From the NCBI GenBank assembly GCA_003150485.1, contig QALX01000004.1, positions 17,908 through 81,907 on the forward strand: a DNA stretch of 64,000 nucleotides, given 5' to 3'. Position numbers and translations under genes: made by a program. Position 1 is the first letter of the stretch; each line of letters begins with the position of its first letter. The notes beneath the pieces were generated by a model. It saw nothing but the letters and a program-made list of their open reading frames with translations, was not told where the DNA came from and did no database searches. Of the stretch, positions 56,492 through 64,000 are shown in pieces. This stretch comes from Clostridiales bacterium. Its GTDB lineage: Bacteria > Bacillota > Clostridia > Oscillospirales > Oscillospiraceae.

Positions 56492-58324
56492 TTATTCCAC
56501 GGTCACCGATTTTGCCAGGTTTCTGGGCTTGTCGATATCACAGCCCCGCATCAGCGCCACATAGTAGGCAAACAGCTGCATGGGCACCACCGCCAGAGAG
56601 GGCATCAGCACCGGATGGGTATCCGGAATGGTGATCAGGGCGTCCGCCTGCTTGCCCATGGCCGCCCGATAGGGCTCAGTGGTCAGGGCCAGCACCGTGG
56701 CGCCCCGGCTTTTCACCTCTACGATGTTGCTCACCGCTTTGTCAAAGAGCTGGGCATAGGTGGCCAGGGCGATCACCAGCGTTCCCCGCTCAATGAGGGA
56801 GATGGTGCCGTGCTTCAGTTCCCCGGCGGCGTAGGCCTCCGAGTGGATGTAGGAGATTTCCTTCAGCTTCAGGGACGCCTCCAGGCCGATGGCGTAGTCC
56901 AGATTGCGGCCGATGAAAAAGATGGAATCGTGATTGAAGTAGCGGGAGGCGTACTGCTGGATGTTCTCCTTCTCCGCCAGGACCTGCTCCAGCTTGTCGG
57001 GAATCCGCTGCAATTCCCCCAGGATGGTCTGGTATTCCTCTTGGGAAATACTGCCCAATACATCCGCAAAGTACAGGCTGATCAAATAGAGCACCGCCAG
57101 CTGGGTGGAGTAGGCCTTGGTGGTGGCCACAGCAATCTCCGGTCCCGCCCAGGTGTAAATCACGTCATCCGCCTCCTTGGCGATGGAGCTGCCCACTACG
57201 TTGACAATGGACAGGGTCCGCGCCCCCAGCCGCTTGGCCTCCCGGAGGGCGGCCATCGTGTCCAGGGTCTCGCCGGACTGGCTGATGACAATGACCAAGG
57301 TATTTTCATCCACAATGGGGGAACAGTACCGGAATTCGGAGGCCAGCGCCACCTCCACCGGCTTACGCAGCAGCTTCTCCAGCACGTACTTCCCCACCAT
57401 GCCCACGTGATAGGAGGAGCCACAGGCGATGATATAGAACTTGGAAATGCCTTTCACGTACTCCGGCGGCAGCTGGATGTCGTCCAGCACCACCCGATTG
57501 TCCCGGATCCGGGGCCGGATGGTCTTACGGATCGCCTCGGGCTGCTCCATGATCTCCTTGAACATAAAGTGCTCATATCCGCCCTTTTCCGCGTCCGAGA
57601 TGTCCCAGTCCACAATGCAGTGTTCCTTCTCCACTGGGCCCCGCAGGGCATCGTAGACCGTGATTCCCTCCCGGGTCAGCACGGCGATCTCGCCGTCCTC
57701 CATGTAGGCGACCTCCCGGGTATACTTGATCAGGGCGGTGACGTCGCTGGCCAGCATGTGGAACCCGTCGCCGTAGCCCAGCACCAGCGGGCTGTCCTTC
57801 CGGGCGGCGATCAGCTGTTCCGGGTGCTCGGAGCAGACGATGCCCAGGCCGTAGGACCCCTCGATTCGGTTGAGCACTTTCTCCACCGCATCCAGGATAT
57901 CCCCCTGATAGTAATAGTCCAGCAGCTGGGCCACTACTTCCGTATCTGTCTGGGAGTGGAAGTGAACGCCCTTTGCCTGCAAAAACTCCTTGATTTCCAT
58001 GTAGTTCTCAATGATGCCGTTGTGGACCACGGCGATGCGGCCAGAGTCACTGAGAAGCGGATGGGAGTTCACATCTGACGGCTCCCCGTGGGTGGCCCAG
58101 CGGGTGTGTCCCAAGCCCACGGTGCCGGACATCTTTTGGCCCCCATCCACCAGGCCGGAGAGCACCTTCAGCCTGCCCTTGGCCTTCACCACTTGCAGGC
58201 CCTTCGCCGGATCCAGCACCGCCAGGCCCGCCGAATCGTAGCCTCTATATTCCAAACGCGCCAGGCCCTCCAACAAGATGGGAGCTGCTTCCTGCCCGCC
58301 GATAAAACCGACAATACCACACAT
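56492..58324 (-). CDS. glmS: Glutamine--fructose-6-phosphate aminotransferase
   Basis: Encodes 610 residues from the ATG at 58324, chosen so that Cys2, the nucleophile of the glutaminase domain, follows the start Met (MCGIVGFIGG). It forms glucosamine-6-phosphate for peptidoglycan. The N-terminal class II glutaminase domain spans residues 1-240 (LGHTRWATHGEPSDVNSHP), and two SIS isomerase domains follow (ACGSSYHVGMVGKYVLE; SQSGETLDTMAALREAK). The C-terminus ends DKPRNLAKSVTVE, the family norm. GGAGGG lies 10 bases before the ATG. The leader has a long hairpin but no glmS-ribozyme core was recognised. Confidence 0.97.
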   Translation of the reverse strand: MCGIVGFIGGQEAAPILLEGLARLEYRGYDSAGLAVLDPAKGLQVVKAKGRLKVLSGLVDGGQKMSGTVGLGHTRWATHGEPSDVNSHPLLSDSGRIAVVHNGIIENYMEIKEFLQAKGVHFHSQTDTEVVAQLLDYYYQGDILDAVEKVLNRIEGSYGLGIVCSEHPEQLIAARKDSPLVLGYGDGFHMLASDVTALIKYTREVAYMEDGEIAVLTREGITVYDALRGPVEKEHCIVDWDISDAEKGGYEHFMFKEIMEQPEAIRKTIRPRIRDNRVVLDDIQLPPEYVKGISKFYIIACGSSYHVGMVGKYVLEKLLRKPVEVALASEFRYCSPIVDENTLVIVISQSGETLDTMAALREAKRLGARTLSIVNVVGSSIAKEADDVIYTWAGPEIAVATTKAYSTQLAVLYLISLYFADVLGSISQEEYQTILGELQRIPDKLEQVLAEKENIQQYASRYFNHDSIFFIGRNLDYAIGLEASLKLKEISYIHSEAYAAGELKHGTISLIERGTLVIALATYAQLFDKAVSNIVEVKSRGATVLALTTEPYRAAMGKQADALITIPDTHPVLMPSLAVVPMQLFAYYVALMRGCDIDKPRNLAKSVTVE

Positions 58325-58368
58325 AATCTGCGTTCCCTCCATGATCGATGACGATGGGTTCTACGTGA

Positions 58369-58432
58369 CAGGGCGAAATGACCCCGCCGCCGTCCGCCTC
58401 AATTGGGCCGACCGCTGGTTCATTTCACCCTG
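58369..58432 (-). promoter_or_regulatory. Long hairpin leader upstream of glmS
   Basis: On the plus strand CAGGGCGAAATGA (58369-58381) pairs with TCATTTCACCCTG (58420-58432) at all but one of 13 positions; the 38-base interior is GC-rich and may fold further. No T-run follows. It lies between upp and glmS. A 24-codon frame (58435-58361, minus strand) crosses it with a modest AGGA site. Role unknown. Confidence 0.5.
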
Positions 58433-58447
58433 CATCTTTGCATCCTG

Positions 58448-59080
58448 TTATTTTGTGCCGAAAATCCGGTCCCCTGCGTCGCCCAGGCCGGGGACGATGT
58501 AGCCGTGCTCATTCAGATGGTCGTCCATCGCCGCCACATATACAGCCACATCCGGGTGATCTTTGCTGATCCGGGCCGCACCCTCGGGGGCGGCGATAAT
58601 ATTCATCATCTTAATGCTCCGGCAGCCGTAACCCTTCATGCAGTCGATAGCCGCGGAGGCGCTGCCGCCGGTGGCCAGCATGGGGTCCACAATGAGGATA
58701 TCCCGCTCGGCAATATCCTGGGGCATCTTGCAGTAGTACTCCACCGGGTCCAGGGTCTCCGGGTCCCGGTACAGGCCGATGTGGCCCACCTTAGCGGTGG
58801 GCAGCATCTCCAGCACGCCGTCCACCATGCCCAGACCCGCCCGGAGAATGGGGACGATGGCAATCTTCTTGCCGGCCAGAACCTGGCAGTGGGCCACGCT
58901 GACCGGCGTCTTCACGTCTACGCCGTGGGTGGGCAGATCACGGGTGGCCTCATAGGTCATCAGGCTGGCGATTTCCGAAACCACCTTCCGGAACTCGTTG
59001 GTGCCGGTGTGTTCGTCCCGCAGAATCCGCAGTTTGTGCTGGAGCAGCGGGTGATTTAAAACATGAATATTGTCGCTCAC
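58448..59080 (-). CDS. upp: Uracil phosphoribosyltransferase
   Basis: Encodes 210 residues. It salvages uracil to UMP using PRPP. The start is GTG (minus strand 59080) behind AAGGAGT. Family marks are HPLLQHKLRILRDEHTGTNEFRKVVSEIASLMTYEATRDL, the PRPP loop VDPMLATGGSASAAID, and the uracil-binding C-terminal GYIVPGLGDAGDRIFGTK. It complements the de novo pyr operon a few kilobases away. It follows tsaB by 45 bases and precedes glmS in the same direction. Confidence 0.97.
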   Translation of the reverse strand: MSDNIHVLNHPLLQHKLRILRDEHTGTNEFRKVVSEIASLMTYEATRDLPTHGVDVKTPVSVAHCQVLAGKKIAIVPILRAGLGMVDGVLEMLPTAKVGHIGLYRDPETLDPVEYYCKMPQDIAERDILIVDPMLATGGSASAAIDCMKGYGCRSIKMMNIIAAPEGAARISKDHPDVAVYVAAMDDHLNEHGYIVPGLGDAGDRIFGTK

Positions 59081-59125
59081 GGTAATCAGACTCCTTTTTT
59101 ATCTTTGCAAGGCATGTTCTTCCTT

Positions 59126-59845
59126 TTATGATTGATTCGACTCTTCCCTTTTCAGGCGCTCTTGCCGCTCACGCTCCGCCTGGGACAAGCGGAGGTAGTT
59201 GGCGGCCAGGTCAGCGGCCGGGATCAACTCTCCCTGCCGCGCCCGGAGCGCAGCGGCCCGGGCCACGCCGGATGCCCGTTGATAGCGCAGGTGAGGCGGA
59301 GCCAGAATCAGGTCCGCCCCCAGAGGAACGGCATAATTATAGCACAGTTCCGCGCCATCTCCAACTAGAATTTGCGTTTCCTTTTCCGCACCCGGTCCCT
59401 GAAACAGCTCCGCCAGGGAGATCGCCCGGTCCGGTGTCAGGCGGATCAGCTGCCCCTCCTCCGCCCGGAACAGGGCGTTGTACACCTGATTCCGCCGGGC
59501 GTCCATGGCGCAGCAGATCACCCCATCCACATGGGCCAGGTTCCATGCCATAGCCTCCAGGGTGGACACGCCGCAGCAGGGCTTTTCGCCAGGCCAGGCA
59601 AGGCCCTTGGCCGTAGACAGGCCGATGCGCAGGCCGGTAAAGGACCCTGGGCCAGCGGCGGCGGCGATCACATCCACCTCTTTCAAGGCTGTGCCGCAGT
59701 TGCGCAGCATGCTCTCGCACATGGGCAGCAGGGTCCGACTGTGAGTCAGCCCGCTGTTCTGATAGCTCTCCGCCAGCACTTTTTCCTCCTCCCACAGGCA
59801 GACCGAGGCCGCCTTGGCAGTGGATTCAATGGCTAGGATTTTCAC
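59126..59845 (-). CDS. tsaB: tRNA t6A synthesis protein TsaB
   Basis: Encodes 239 residues. TsaB is the inactive ASKHA-fold partner of TsaD in threonylcarbamoyl-adenosine formation at A37 of ANN-decoding tRNAs. It opens MKILAIESTAKAASVCLWE and has the family segments GLTHSRTLLPMCESML and AAAAGPGSFTGLRIGLSTAKGLA. The ATG overlaps the tsaE stop by four bases. The rimI gene that commonly follows tsaB is missing; upp is found there. TsaD is not in this window. The last 20 residues are strongly charged. Confidence 0.95.
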   Translation of the reverse strand: MKILAIESTAKAASVCLWEEEKVLAESYQNSGLTHSRTLLPMCESMLRNCGTALKEVDVIAAAAGPGSFTGLRIGLSTAKGLAWPGEKPCCGVSTLEAMAWNLAHVDGVICCAMDARRNQVYNALFRAEEGQLIRLTPDRAISLAELFQGPGAEKETQILVGDGAELCYNYAVPLGADLILAPPHLRYQRASGVARAAALRARQGELIPAADLAANYLRLSQAERERQERLKREESNQS

Positions 59846-60270
59846 AGGCCCTCCACCCCCTCTATGGTAATCTGACGCTGCTGGGCCCTCTCTCCCCGGC
59901 GGATGTCCACCCGGATGCAGTCCGGCTCCAGGGCGTCGTCTACAATTTCACTCCACTCCACCGCACAGACTCCGCCCCGGGCCAGGTAGTCCTCCCAGCC
60001 GATGTCGTACAACTCCTCCGACGAGGACAGGCGGTACATGTCAAAGTGGAACAGGGGCAGCCGCCCCCCCTCGTACTCATTCACAACGGTGAAGGTGGGC
60101 GAGGTCACCCGCTCCCCAATCCCCAGGCCCCGTGCCAGGCCCCGGGTAAAGGCGGTCTTCCCCGCCCCCAGGTCTCCCGTATAGGCCACCACTGCCCCCG
60201 CCTCCAGGCGGCGGGCCAGCCGTTCTCCCAGCGCCTCGGTTTCTTCCGGGCCGTTTGTCAAATAGGTCAT
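59842..60270 (-). CDS. tsaE: tRNA t6A synthesis ATPase TsaE
   Basis: Encodes 142 residues from the ATG at 60270. TsaE is a small P-loop ATPase that regulates the TsaBDE complex in t6A synthesis. Walker A is YTGDLGAGKTAFTRG, followed by RVTSPTFTVVNEYEG, FHFDMYRL and AVEWSEI near the C-terminus, all standard. Ribosome binding is weak (GGGTGGG some distance upstream); a TTG three codons upstream is an alternative. Its promoter at 60320-60348 is back to back with that of the SEDS gene. Confidence 0.95.
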   Translation of the reverse strand: MTYLTNGPEETEALGERLARRLEAGAVVAYTGDLGAGKTAFTRGLARGLGIGERVTSPTFTVVNEYEGGRLPLFHFDMYRLSSSEELYDIGWEDYLARGGVCAVEWSEIVDDALEPDCIRVDIRRGERAQQRQITIEGVEGL

Positions 60271-60319
60271 TTCCGTCAATTTCCCACCCTTATGATCCGT
60301 ATTCTTTCCTCTGTCCGCT

Positions 60320-60348
60320 ATTATAGCACGCTTTCCCCACCTATGCAA
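60320..60348 (-). promoter_or_regulatory. Promoter of tsaE-tsaB-upp
   Basis: Minus strand TTGCAT (60348-60343), 17-base spacer, TATAAT (60325-60320). Confidence 0.75.
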
Positions 60349-60354
60349 AATCTG

Positions 60355-60383
60355 TTTACACCACTGCTGTTTGGTGTTACAAT
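60355..60383 (+). promoter_or_regulatory. Promoter of the SEDS gene
   Basis: TTTACA (60355-60360), 17-base spacer, TACAAT (60378-60383). Its -35 is only six bases from the -35 of the leftward tsaE promoter. Confidence 0.72.
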
Positions 60384-60415
60384 AGATTAAATTTCTCAAG
60401 AATCGAGGTGACGGT

Positions 60416-61606
60416 ATGTCTGCCATTCGGGACCTGATTTGGGACGCCATTCGTCAGGCAGACCACATGTTGCTGACCCTCTGCGTGGCCGCAAATCTAT
60501 ACGGCATCGCACTCATCTACTCCGCCACCCGCTGGAAAGTGGCCTTTCACTCCTTCCCCCTGAAGCAGGGAGTGGCCATGCTCATCGGCATCGGCCTGTA
60601 CTTTGTGGTCTCCCAGTTCAACATCCATCTGCTGATGGACAAGTGGCGGTGGGTGGTACTGGGATGTACTCTTTTTCTGCTGCTGCTGCGCACCCCCCTT
60701 GGTACCGAGATCCTGGGCAACCGGGCCTGGCTCCACATTCCCGGCATTCCCTTCAACATTCAGCCTGCGGAAATTGTAAAGCTCTTCTACACCATGCTGC
60801 TGGCCCAGCTGCTGACCCAGTTTAAGGACACCAAAGAGCTGAGTTCTGTCCCATCGGTGGCCAAACTGGTGGGAGTGCTGGCCTACTTCTGCGGCCTTAT
60901 CTTCGTCATCTCCAGCGACGCCGGCTCCGCCCTGATTTACGTGTTTATCTTCCTGTTCATGGTTTGGGCCGCCGGCCTGAAAAAGTACTGGTTCGCTCTG
61001 GGCATCGCCTTTTGTGGCCTGGTGGGCTTCGCAGGTTGGCATCTGCTGCCCGAAGGCAATCGCTGGAAGACCCGGATTCAGGTCTGCTTCGACCACAACT
61101 TCGACCCCCAGGGCGTCGGCTTCCAGCAGACCCGCTCCTATCTGGCCATCCGTTCCGGTGGCCTCACTGGCCAGGGCTACCTGAACGGCTCCCTGGTTCA
61201 GTCCAAGTACAGTTCTGCCCTGTCCGAGCGCTACAACGACTTTATCTTCTCCTCCTGCGCCCAGGAGTTGGGGCTCATCGGCTGCGTTGTCGTAATCCTG
61301 CTGCTAGCTGCCATCATCATCCGCTGCCTCTACGTGGCCTCGGTGGCCAGCGATCCCTTTTCCTCCCTGGTCTGCGTGGGCTACGGCGGGATGCTCATCG
61401 CCCAGGTGGGACTGAACATCGGCATGTGCCTCTATGTCCTCCCAGTCATCGGCATCACCCTCCCCTTTTTCAGCTATGGCGGCTCCTCCATCATCACCAT
61501 GTATATCACCATGGGTATCGTCTCTGGTATTCGCACCCGGTCTCGCCCCAACTGGCTCAAGGACCACCCCAGCGTGCTTCGAGGCGGCGGAAAATCCGCT
61601 CTGTAG
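60416..61606 (+). CDS. rodA: SEDS peptidoglycan glycosyltransferase (RodA/FtsW/SpoVE family)
   Basis: Encodes 396 residues with about ten transmembrane helices. SEDS proteins polymerise lipid II into glycan strands together with a class B PBP. The family core is seen in WLHIPGIPFNIQPAEIVKLFYTMLLA, QQTRSYLAIRSGGLTGQGY and the essential Asp region SERYNDFIFSSCAQELGLIG, then LPVIGITLPFFSYGGSS. RodA is preferred over FtsW/SpoVE because of the short N-terminus and GxxG-rich middle, but these paralogues are hard to separate. GAGGTGACGG precedes the ATG. It ends at a strong hairpin terminator. Confidence 0.88.
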   Translation: MSAIRDLIWDAIRQADHMLLTLCVAANLYGIALIYSATRWKVAFHSFPLKQGVAMLIGIGLYFVVSQFNIHLLMDKWRWVVLGCTLFLLLLRTPLGTEILGNRAWLHIPGIPFNIQPAEIVKLFYTMLLAQLLTQFKDTKELSSVPSVAKLVGVLAYFCGLIFVISSDAGSALIYVFIFLFMVWAAGLKKYWFALGIAFCGLVGFAGWHLLPEGNRWKTRIQVCFDHNFDPQGVGFQQTRSYLAIRSGGLTGQGYLNGSLVQSKYSSALSERYNDFIFSSCAQELGLIGCVVVILLLAAIIIRCLYVASVASDPFSSLVCVGYGGMLIAQVGLNIGMCLYVLPVIGITLPFFSYGGSSIITMYITMGIVSGIRTRSRPNWLKDHPSVLRGGGKSAL

Positions 61607-61634
61607 CAAAGATCCCCCGTCTATCGACCATGCC

Positions 61635-61668
61635 AAAAACCGATACTGCTCCGGCAGTATCGGTTTTT
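61635..61668 (+). terminator. Terminator of the SEDS gene
   Basis: AAAAACCGATACTGC pairs with GCAGTATCGGTTTTT around TCCG, a 15-bp perfect stem with T-run. Confidence 0.93.
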
Positions 61669-61811
61669 CCGCGAGATACCCGCCCTTGCTTTCCCCTCTC
61701 ATCCATGTTAAAGTGAATACCAGCTGAGAAAAAGATCGTTTCAAATGACTTTTCCGGTGGAAGCACTTCCCAGGTGGGAAACTTACGTGCTTAGAAAGGG
61801 GTCTCTCAACC

Positions 61812-62591
61812 ATGTTCCTTTTAATCCTTGTCTGTGTCCTGTCCGGCATTGGCGCAGGAATCGGCACCGGCCTCGCCGGACTGTCGGCGGCGCTGATTAT
61901 CGCGCCCTCCCTGATGACCTTCTGCGACATGCCAGCCTACGAAGCGGTAACCATCGCCCTGGCCTCCGATGTCCTGGCCTCGGCCATCTCCGCCTGGACC
62001 TATAGCAAGAGCAAAAACATTGATATCAAAAACGGCGTGGTACTGCTGCTCTCTATTCTGGTCTTCACTCTGGTGGGCAGTTATGTAGGTCAGTTCGTCC
62101 CCAACACCATTGTCAAGTATTTTGCTATCCTGATGGTGTGCAGTGTCGGCACAAAATTTATTGTCTGGCCAGTCATGACTTCGAAAACGGAGATGGCCAA
62201 CAGGCCCTTTCGGGAGCGCGCAATCAAATCCATCCTCTTTGGCGATATGATCGGCTTTATCTGCGGCTTTGTCGGTGTCGGCGGCGGCGCCATGATGCTG
62301 ATCGTCCTGACCGCTGCCCTGGGGTTCGAGCTGAAAACCGCCATCGGCACCAGCGTGTTTATCATGTCCTTTACCGCCCTTTTCGGTGCGGTATCTCATG
62401 TGGCCCTGGGGGCCAAGCCTGACTTGCTGGCCCTGGCCATCTGCATCGTGTTCACCTTTGTCGCCGCCCAGGTTTCCGCGGTATTTGCCAACAAGTCCTC
62501 CCTGGAACGACTGAACAAGGCGGTCGGTATCTGTCTGTGGATTTTTGCCATTGTCCTGATTCTGCTCAACGTATTCGGAAAAACTGCTTAA
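61812..62591 (+). CDS. TauE/SafE-family (TSUP) membrane transporter
   Basis: Encodes 259 residues with about eight transmembrane helices arranged as two similar halves, as in the sulfite/sulfonate or formate-type TSUP family. The first repeat opens LVCVLSGIGAGIGTGLAGLSAALIIAPSLM and the second GDMIGFICGFVGVGGGAMMLIVLTAALGFELKTAIGTSVFIM, where the Gly-rich motifs are characteristic. Family members export sulfite, sulfonates or small organic anions; the substrate cannot be told from sequence. It is monocistronic with a possible short leader, and ends at a hairpin shared with rqcH. Confidence 0.87.
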   Translation: MFLLILVCVLSGIGAGIGTGLAGLSAALIIAPSLMTFCDMPAYEAVTIALASDVLASAISAWTYSKSKNIDIKNGVVLLLSILVFTLVGSYVGQFVPNTIVKYFAILMVCSVGTKFIVWPVMTSKTEMANRPFRERAIKSILFGDMIGFICGFVGVGGGAMMLIVLTAALGFELKTAIGTSVFIMSFTALFGAVSHVALGAKPDLLALAICIVFTFVAAQVSAVFANKSSLERLNKAVGICLWIFAIVLILLNVFGKTA

Positions 62592-62617
62592 CCAGCTCAC
62601 ACTGCTGTTCCAATACA

Positions 62618-62652
62618 TAAAACGCTTCTTCCTGTGAGAAGAAGCGTTTTTG
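62618..62652. terminator. Bidirectional terminator
   Basis: AAAACGCTTCTTC pairs with GAAGAAGCGTTTT around a four-base loop (TGTG) with T-runs on both sides. It ends the TauE-type gene rightwards and rqcH leftwards. Confidence 0.93.
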
Positions 62653-62655
62653 CAT

Positions 62656-64000
62656 TTATTTGAAGTTTTTCGCGCTTAGACGTTCCACCAGCTCCGGGTC
62701 CGGTGTCACATAGGCCGTCCGGTAAGTGGTATAGATCACCATGCCCGGCCGGGCCCCGTTGGGCTTGTGGACATACTTCACCGGCGTGTAGTCCACCGGC
62801 ACGTTCTTACCCCCTTTGCCCTGGGAGAAGTAGGCCGCCAGAACGGCTGCCTCAGTGATGCTCTGGGGGTCCGGCTCTCGGCCCTCTGCCCAAAGGATCA
62901 CGTGGGCCCCGTGGATCTTCTGGGTGTGAAGCCAAAGGTCGCTCTTATAGGCCCTGCGGCAGGTCAGATCGTCGTTTTGCAGATTATTCCGCCCCACGGA
63001 AATGCGCAGACCCGCACTGCTGCGGAACTCCATGGGTCTGGTCATCAGGCGTTTTTGAGGTTTCTGGTTTCCTTTCTTCCCTCGCTTCACCTTAAAGTAA
63101 CCGCTCTCCTCCAGTTCCTGACGAATCTCCGCCAGGTCCCGCTCGCCCTCGGCCCGCTGGACACTTTCCAACACGCTCTCCAGGTAGTCCAGCTCCCGCT
63201 GGCCCTTTTTCAGCTGCTGGGCCAGCACAACGCTGGCAGTCTTGGCTTTGTTATAACGTTTGTAGTACTTAGCGGCGTTTTTCTGGGGCGTCAGCAGGGG
63301 GTCCAGTGGGATGGTGATCTCCCCTCCGTCCGGATCGTAGAAATTTGCCGTCCGAAACACTTTCATCCCCCTGTACATCTGGTAGAGGTTGGAGGTGAGG
63401 ATATCCCCCATCTCTCGGTATCGCTCCCGGTCCTCAGTGGCTGCCAGTTCCTTGCTCTGTGCCCGGATCTTCCGGGCAGTCCGATCCCGGGCGTTGGTCA
63501 GGGTTCGAATCAGTTCCTGGCCCTTTTGACGCACCCGCTCCGACCGCTCCCGGTCCCCGTAAAAGGCGTCCAGAAGCGCGCCGAAGGTGGGGAAGGTTTT
63601 CTGCTGGTAGAGCCCACCGTACTGACCGATGGGCAGGAAGGAGAAGTCCTTTGGGCGGTCCTCTTCATAGAGCGCAGCCGGTGTAAACTGCCCCCCACGA
63701 ATCCTGTCGCAGAGCGCCAGAAACCGGTTTAGGAAGTCGCTTTTCCGGGTGTCAGACAGCGTACACAGCCGGGTATCAGTGGCGCCGGTGACTTGATAGA
63801 CCAGCTCCCGGCAGAGCAGCGGCGAAAACCCGGCAAAGTGGTCCAGCAGCCACCGGTCCAGATTCTGCTCCGGCGGGGCCTGATCCAGCAGCTGACCCAA
63901 CTGCGCCTCGTCCGCCTCCAGAGGGTTGTGCCGATCCTCCTGCTGGGGCGGCTGCCGGTAAAACATTCCGGGCAGCACCGGCCGCTGCTGGGACAAATCG
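62656..64000 (-). CDS. rqcH: Rqc2 homologue RqcH (NFACT family), N-terminus outside window
   Basis: The visible 448 codons run to the window edge, so the first 120-150 residues of the usual 570-590 are missing. RqcH rescues stalled 50S subunits by directing Ala-tailing of nascent chains. Seen are the NFACT-N end (KFLNRFLALCD-like segment), a helix-hairpin and long coiled coil (residues about 170-300 of this piece: RDRTARKIRAQSKELAAT, then ELDYLESVLESVQRAEG), and the NFACT-R domain GLRISVGRNNLQNDDLTCRRAYKSDLWLHTQKIHGAHVIL with the GRNNxQND hallmark. The C-terminal PVDYTPVKYVHKPNGARPGMVIYTTYRT is standard. Confidence 0.94.
   Translation of the reverse strand, partial: DLSQQRPVLPGMFYRQPPQQEDRHNPLEADEAQLGQLLDQAPPEQNLDRWLLDHFAGFSPLLCRELVYQVTGATDTRLCTLSDTRKSDFLNRFLALCDRIRGGQFTPAALYEEDRPKDFSFLPIGQYGGLYQQKTFPTFGALLDAFYGDRERSERVRQKGQELIRTLTNARDRTARKIRAQSKELAATEDRERYREMGDILTSNLYQMYRGMKVFRTANFYDPDGGEITIPLDPLLTPQKNAAKYYKRYNKAKTASVVLAQQLKKGQRELDYLESVLESVQRAEGERDLAEIRQELEESGYFKVKRGKKGNQKPQKRLMTRPMEFRSSAGLRISVGRNNLQNDDLTCRRAYKSDLWLHTQKIHGAHVILWAEGREPDPQSITEAAVLAAYFSQGKGGKNVPVDYTPVKYVHKPNGARPGMVIYTTYRTAYVTPDPELVERLSAKNFK

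Noticed and set aside
58325..58447. glmS ribozyme
   Set aside because: The leader lacks the AGCGCC core and conserved pseudoknot parts I would expect, so only a generic hairpin is reported.
59080..59126. rimI gene expected after tsaB
   Set aside because: The space between tsaB and upp is only 45 bases; rimI is not present here.
1..64000. CRISPR arrays, prophage or insertion sequences
   Set aside because: No evenly spaced repeats, integrase, transposase or phage structural genes were seen.

Overview
The window reads as a chromosomal segment of an anaerobic, spore-forming, butyrate-producing Clostridia bacterium, most likely family Oscillospiraceae (the Flavonifractor / Intestinimonas / Pseudoflavonifractor neighbourhood; an inference from gene content, not a database match). 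Supporting signs are GC-rich coding DNA, strong AGGAGG ribosome binding sites, the sporulation genes spoIIGA-sigE-sigG and spoIIR, a crt-hbd-bcd-etfBA butyrate cluster, a V-type ATPase in place of an F-type one, indirect tRNA amidation by GatCAB with an archaeal-type AspRS, and T-box control. No phage, transposase, CRISPR array or defence locus was seen. Nearly everything is core metabolism or cell biology.

Layout. 1-540: tRNA operon (Val, Asp, Phe, Gly, read leftwards). 542-3400: hslO, a methyltransferase, a YerC/TrpR-like regulator and an RsiV-like unknown. 3505-4788: purA. 4928-5707: an AT-richer unknown membrane protein. 5908-10850: an operon aspS-gatC-gatA-gatB behind a T-box leader whose candidate specifier codon is AAC (Asn). 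10997-19740: a nine-gene V-ATPase operon in the order ntpF-I-K-E-C-G-A-B-D; the proteolipid carries the Na+-ligand residues known from Enterococcus hirae NtpK. 20032-23653: a tandem OB-fold protein, an RlmI-type methyltransferase and murC. 24137-29345: crt, hbd, bcd, etfB, etfA behind a strong promoter with a Rex-type operator placed at the transcription start; thiolase is missing. 29394-35649: a SpoVB-like flippase, spoIIR, ispE, a DUF1015 protein, archaeal-type phosphoglycerate mutase and a thioesterase. 35709-38762: ftsE-ftsX with an adjacent coiled-coil NlpC/P60 hydrolase, a complete division/elongation hydrolase-activation module. 38854-43470: a CdaR/PucR-type regulator, an RsuA-type pseudouridine synthase, sigG, sigE and spoIIGA. 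43700-46924: radical SAM protein, hisC, DUF951 protein, then an S1-domain protein. 46929-51000: rarA, nth, YgiQ radical SAM. 50982-56094: pyrC-pyrF-pyrK-pyrD running into a phosphatase-acetyltransferase fusion and ygiQ. 56257-60350: a small glycine-zipper protein, then tsaE-tsaB-upp-glmS. 60416-64000: a RodA/FtsW-type SEDS protein, a TauE-type transporter and the 3' part of rqcH.

The most informative signals are regulatory: the Asn T-box over the transamidation operon, the Rex box at the butyrate promoter, a spoIIG promoter with the long (21 bp) spacer and an 0A-like box over the -35, a near-consensus sigma-F promoter before sigG, a terminator hairpin that swallows the spoIIR start region, and a long hairpin before glmS that is not the known ribozyme. 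The best candidates for undescribed biology are the 4928-5707 membrane protein, the 58-residue glycine-zipper protein at 56257, the fused phosphatase-GNAT enzyme and the direct-repeat-flanked structured element at 43487-43714. Promoter and operator calls are by eye.
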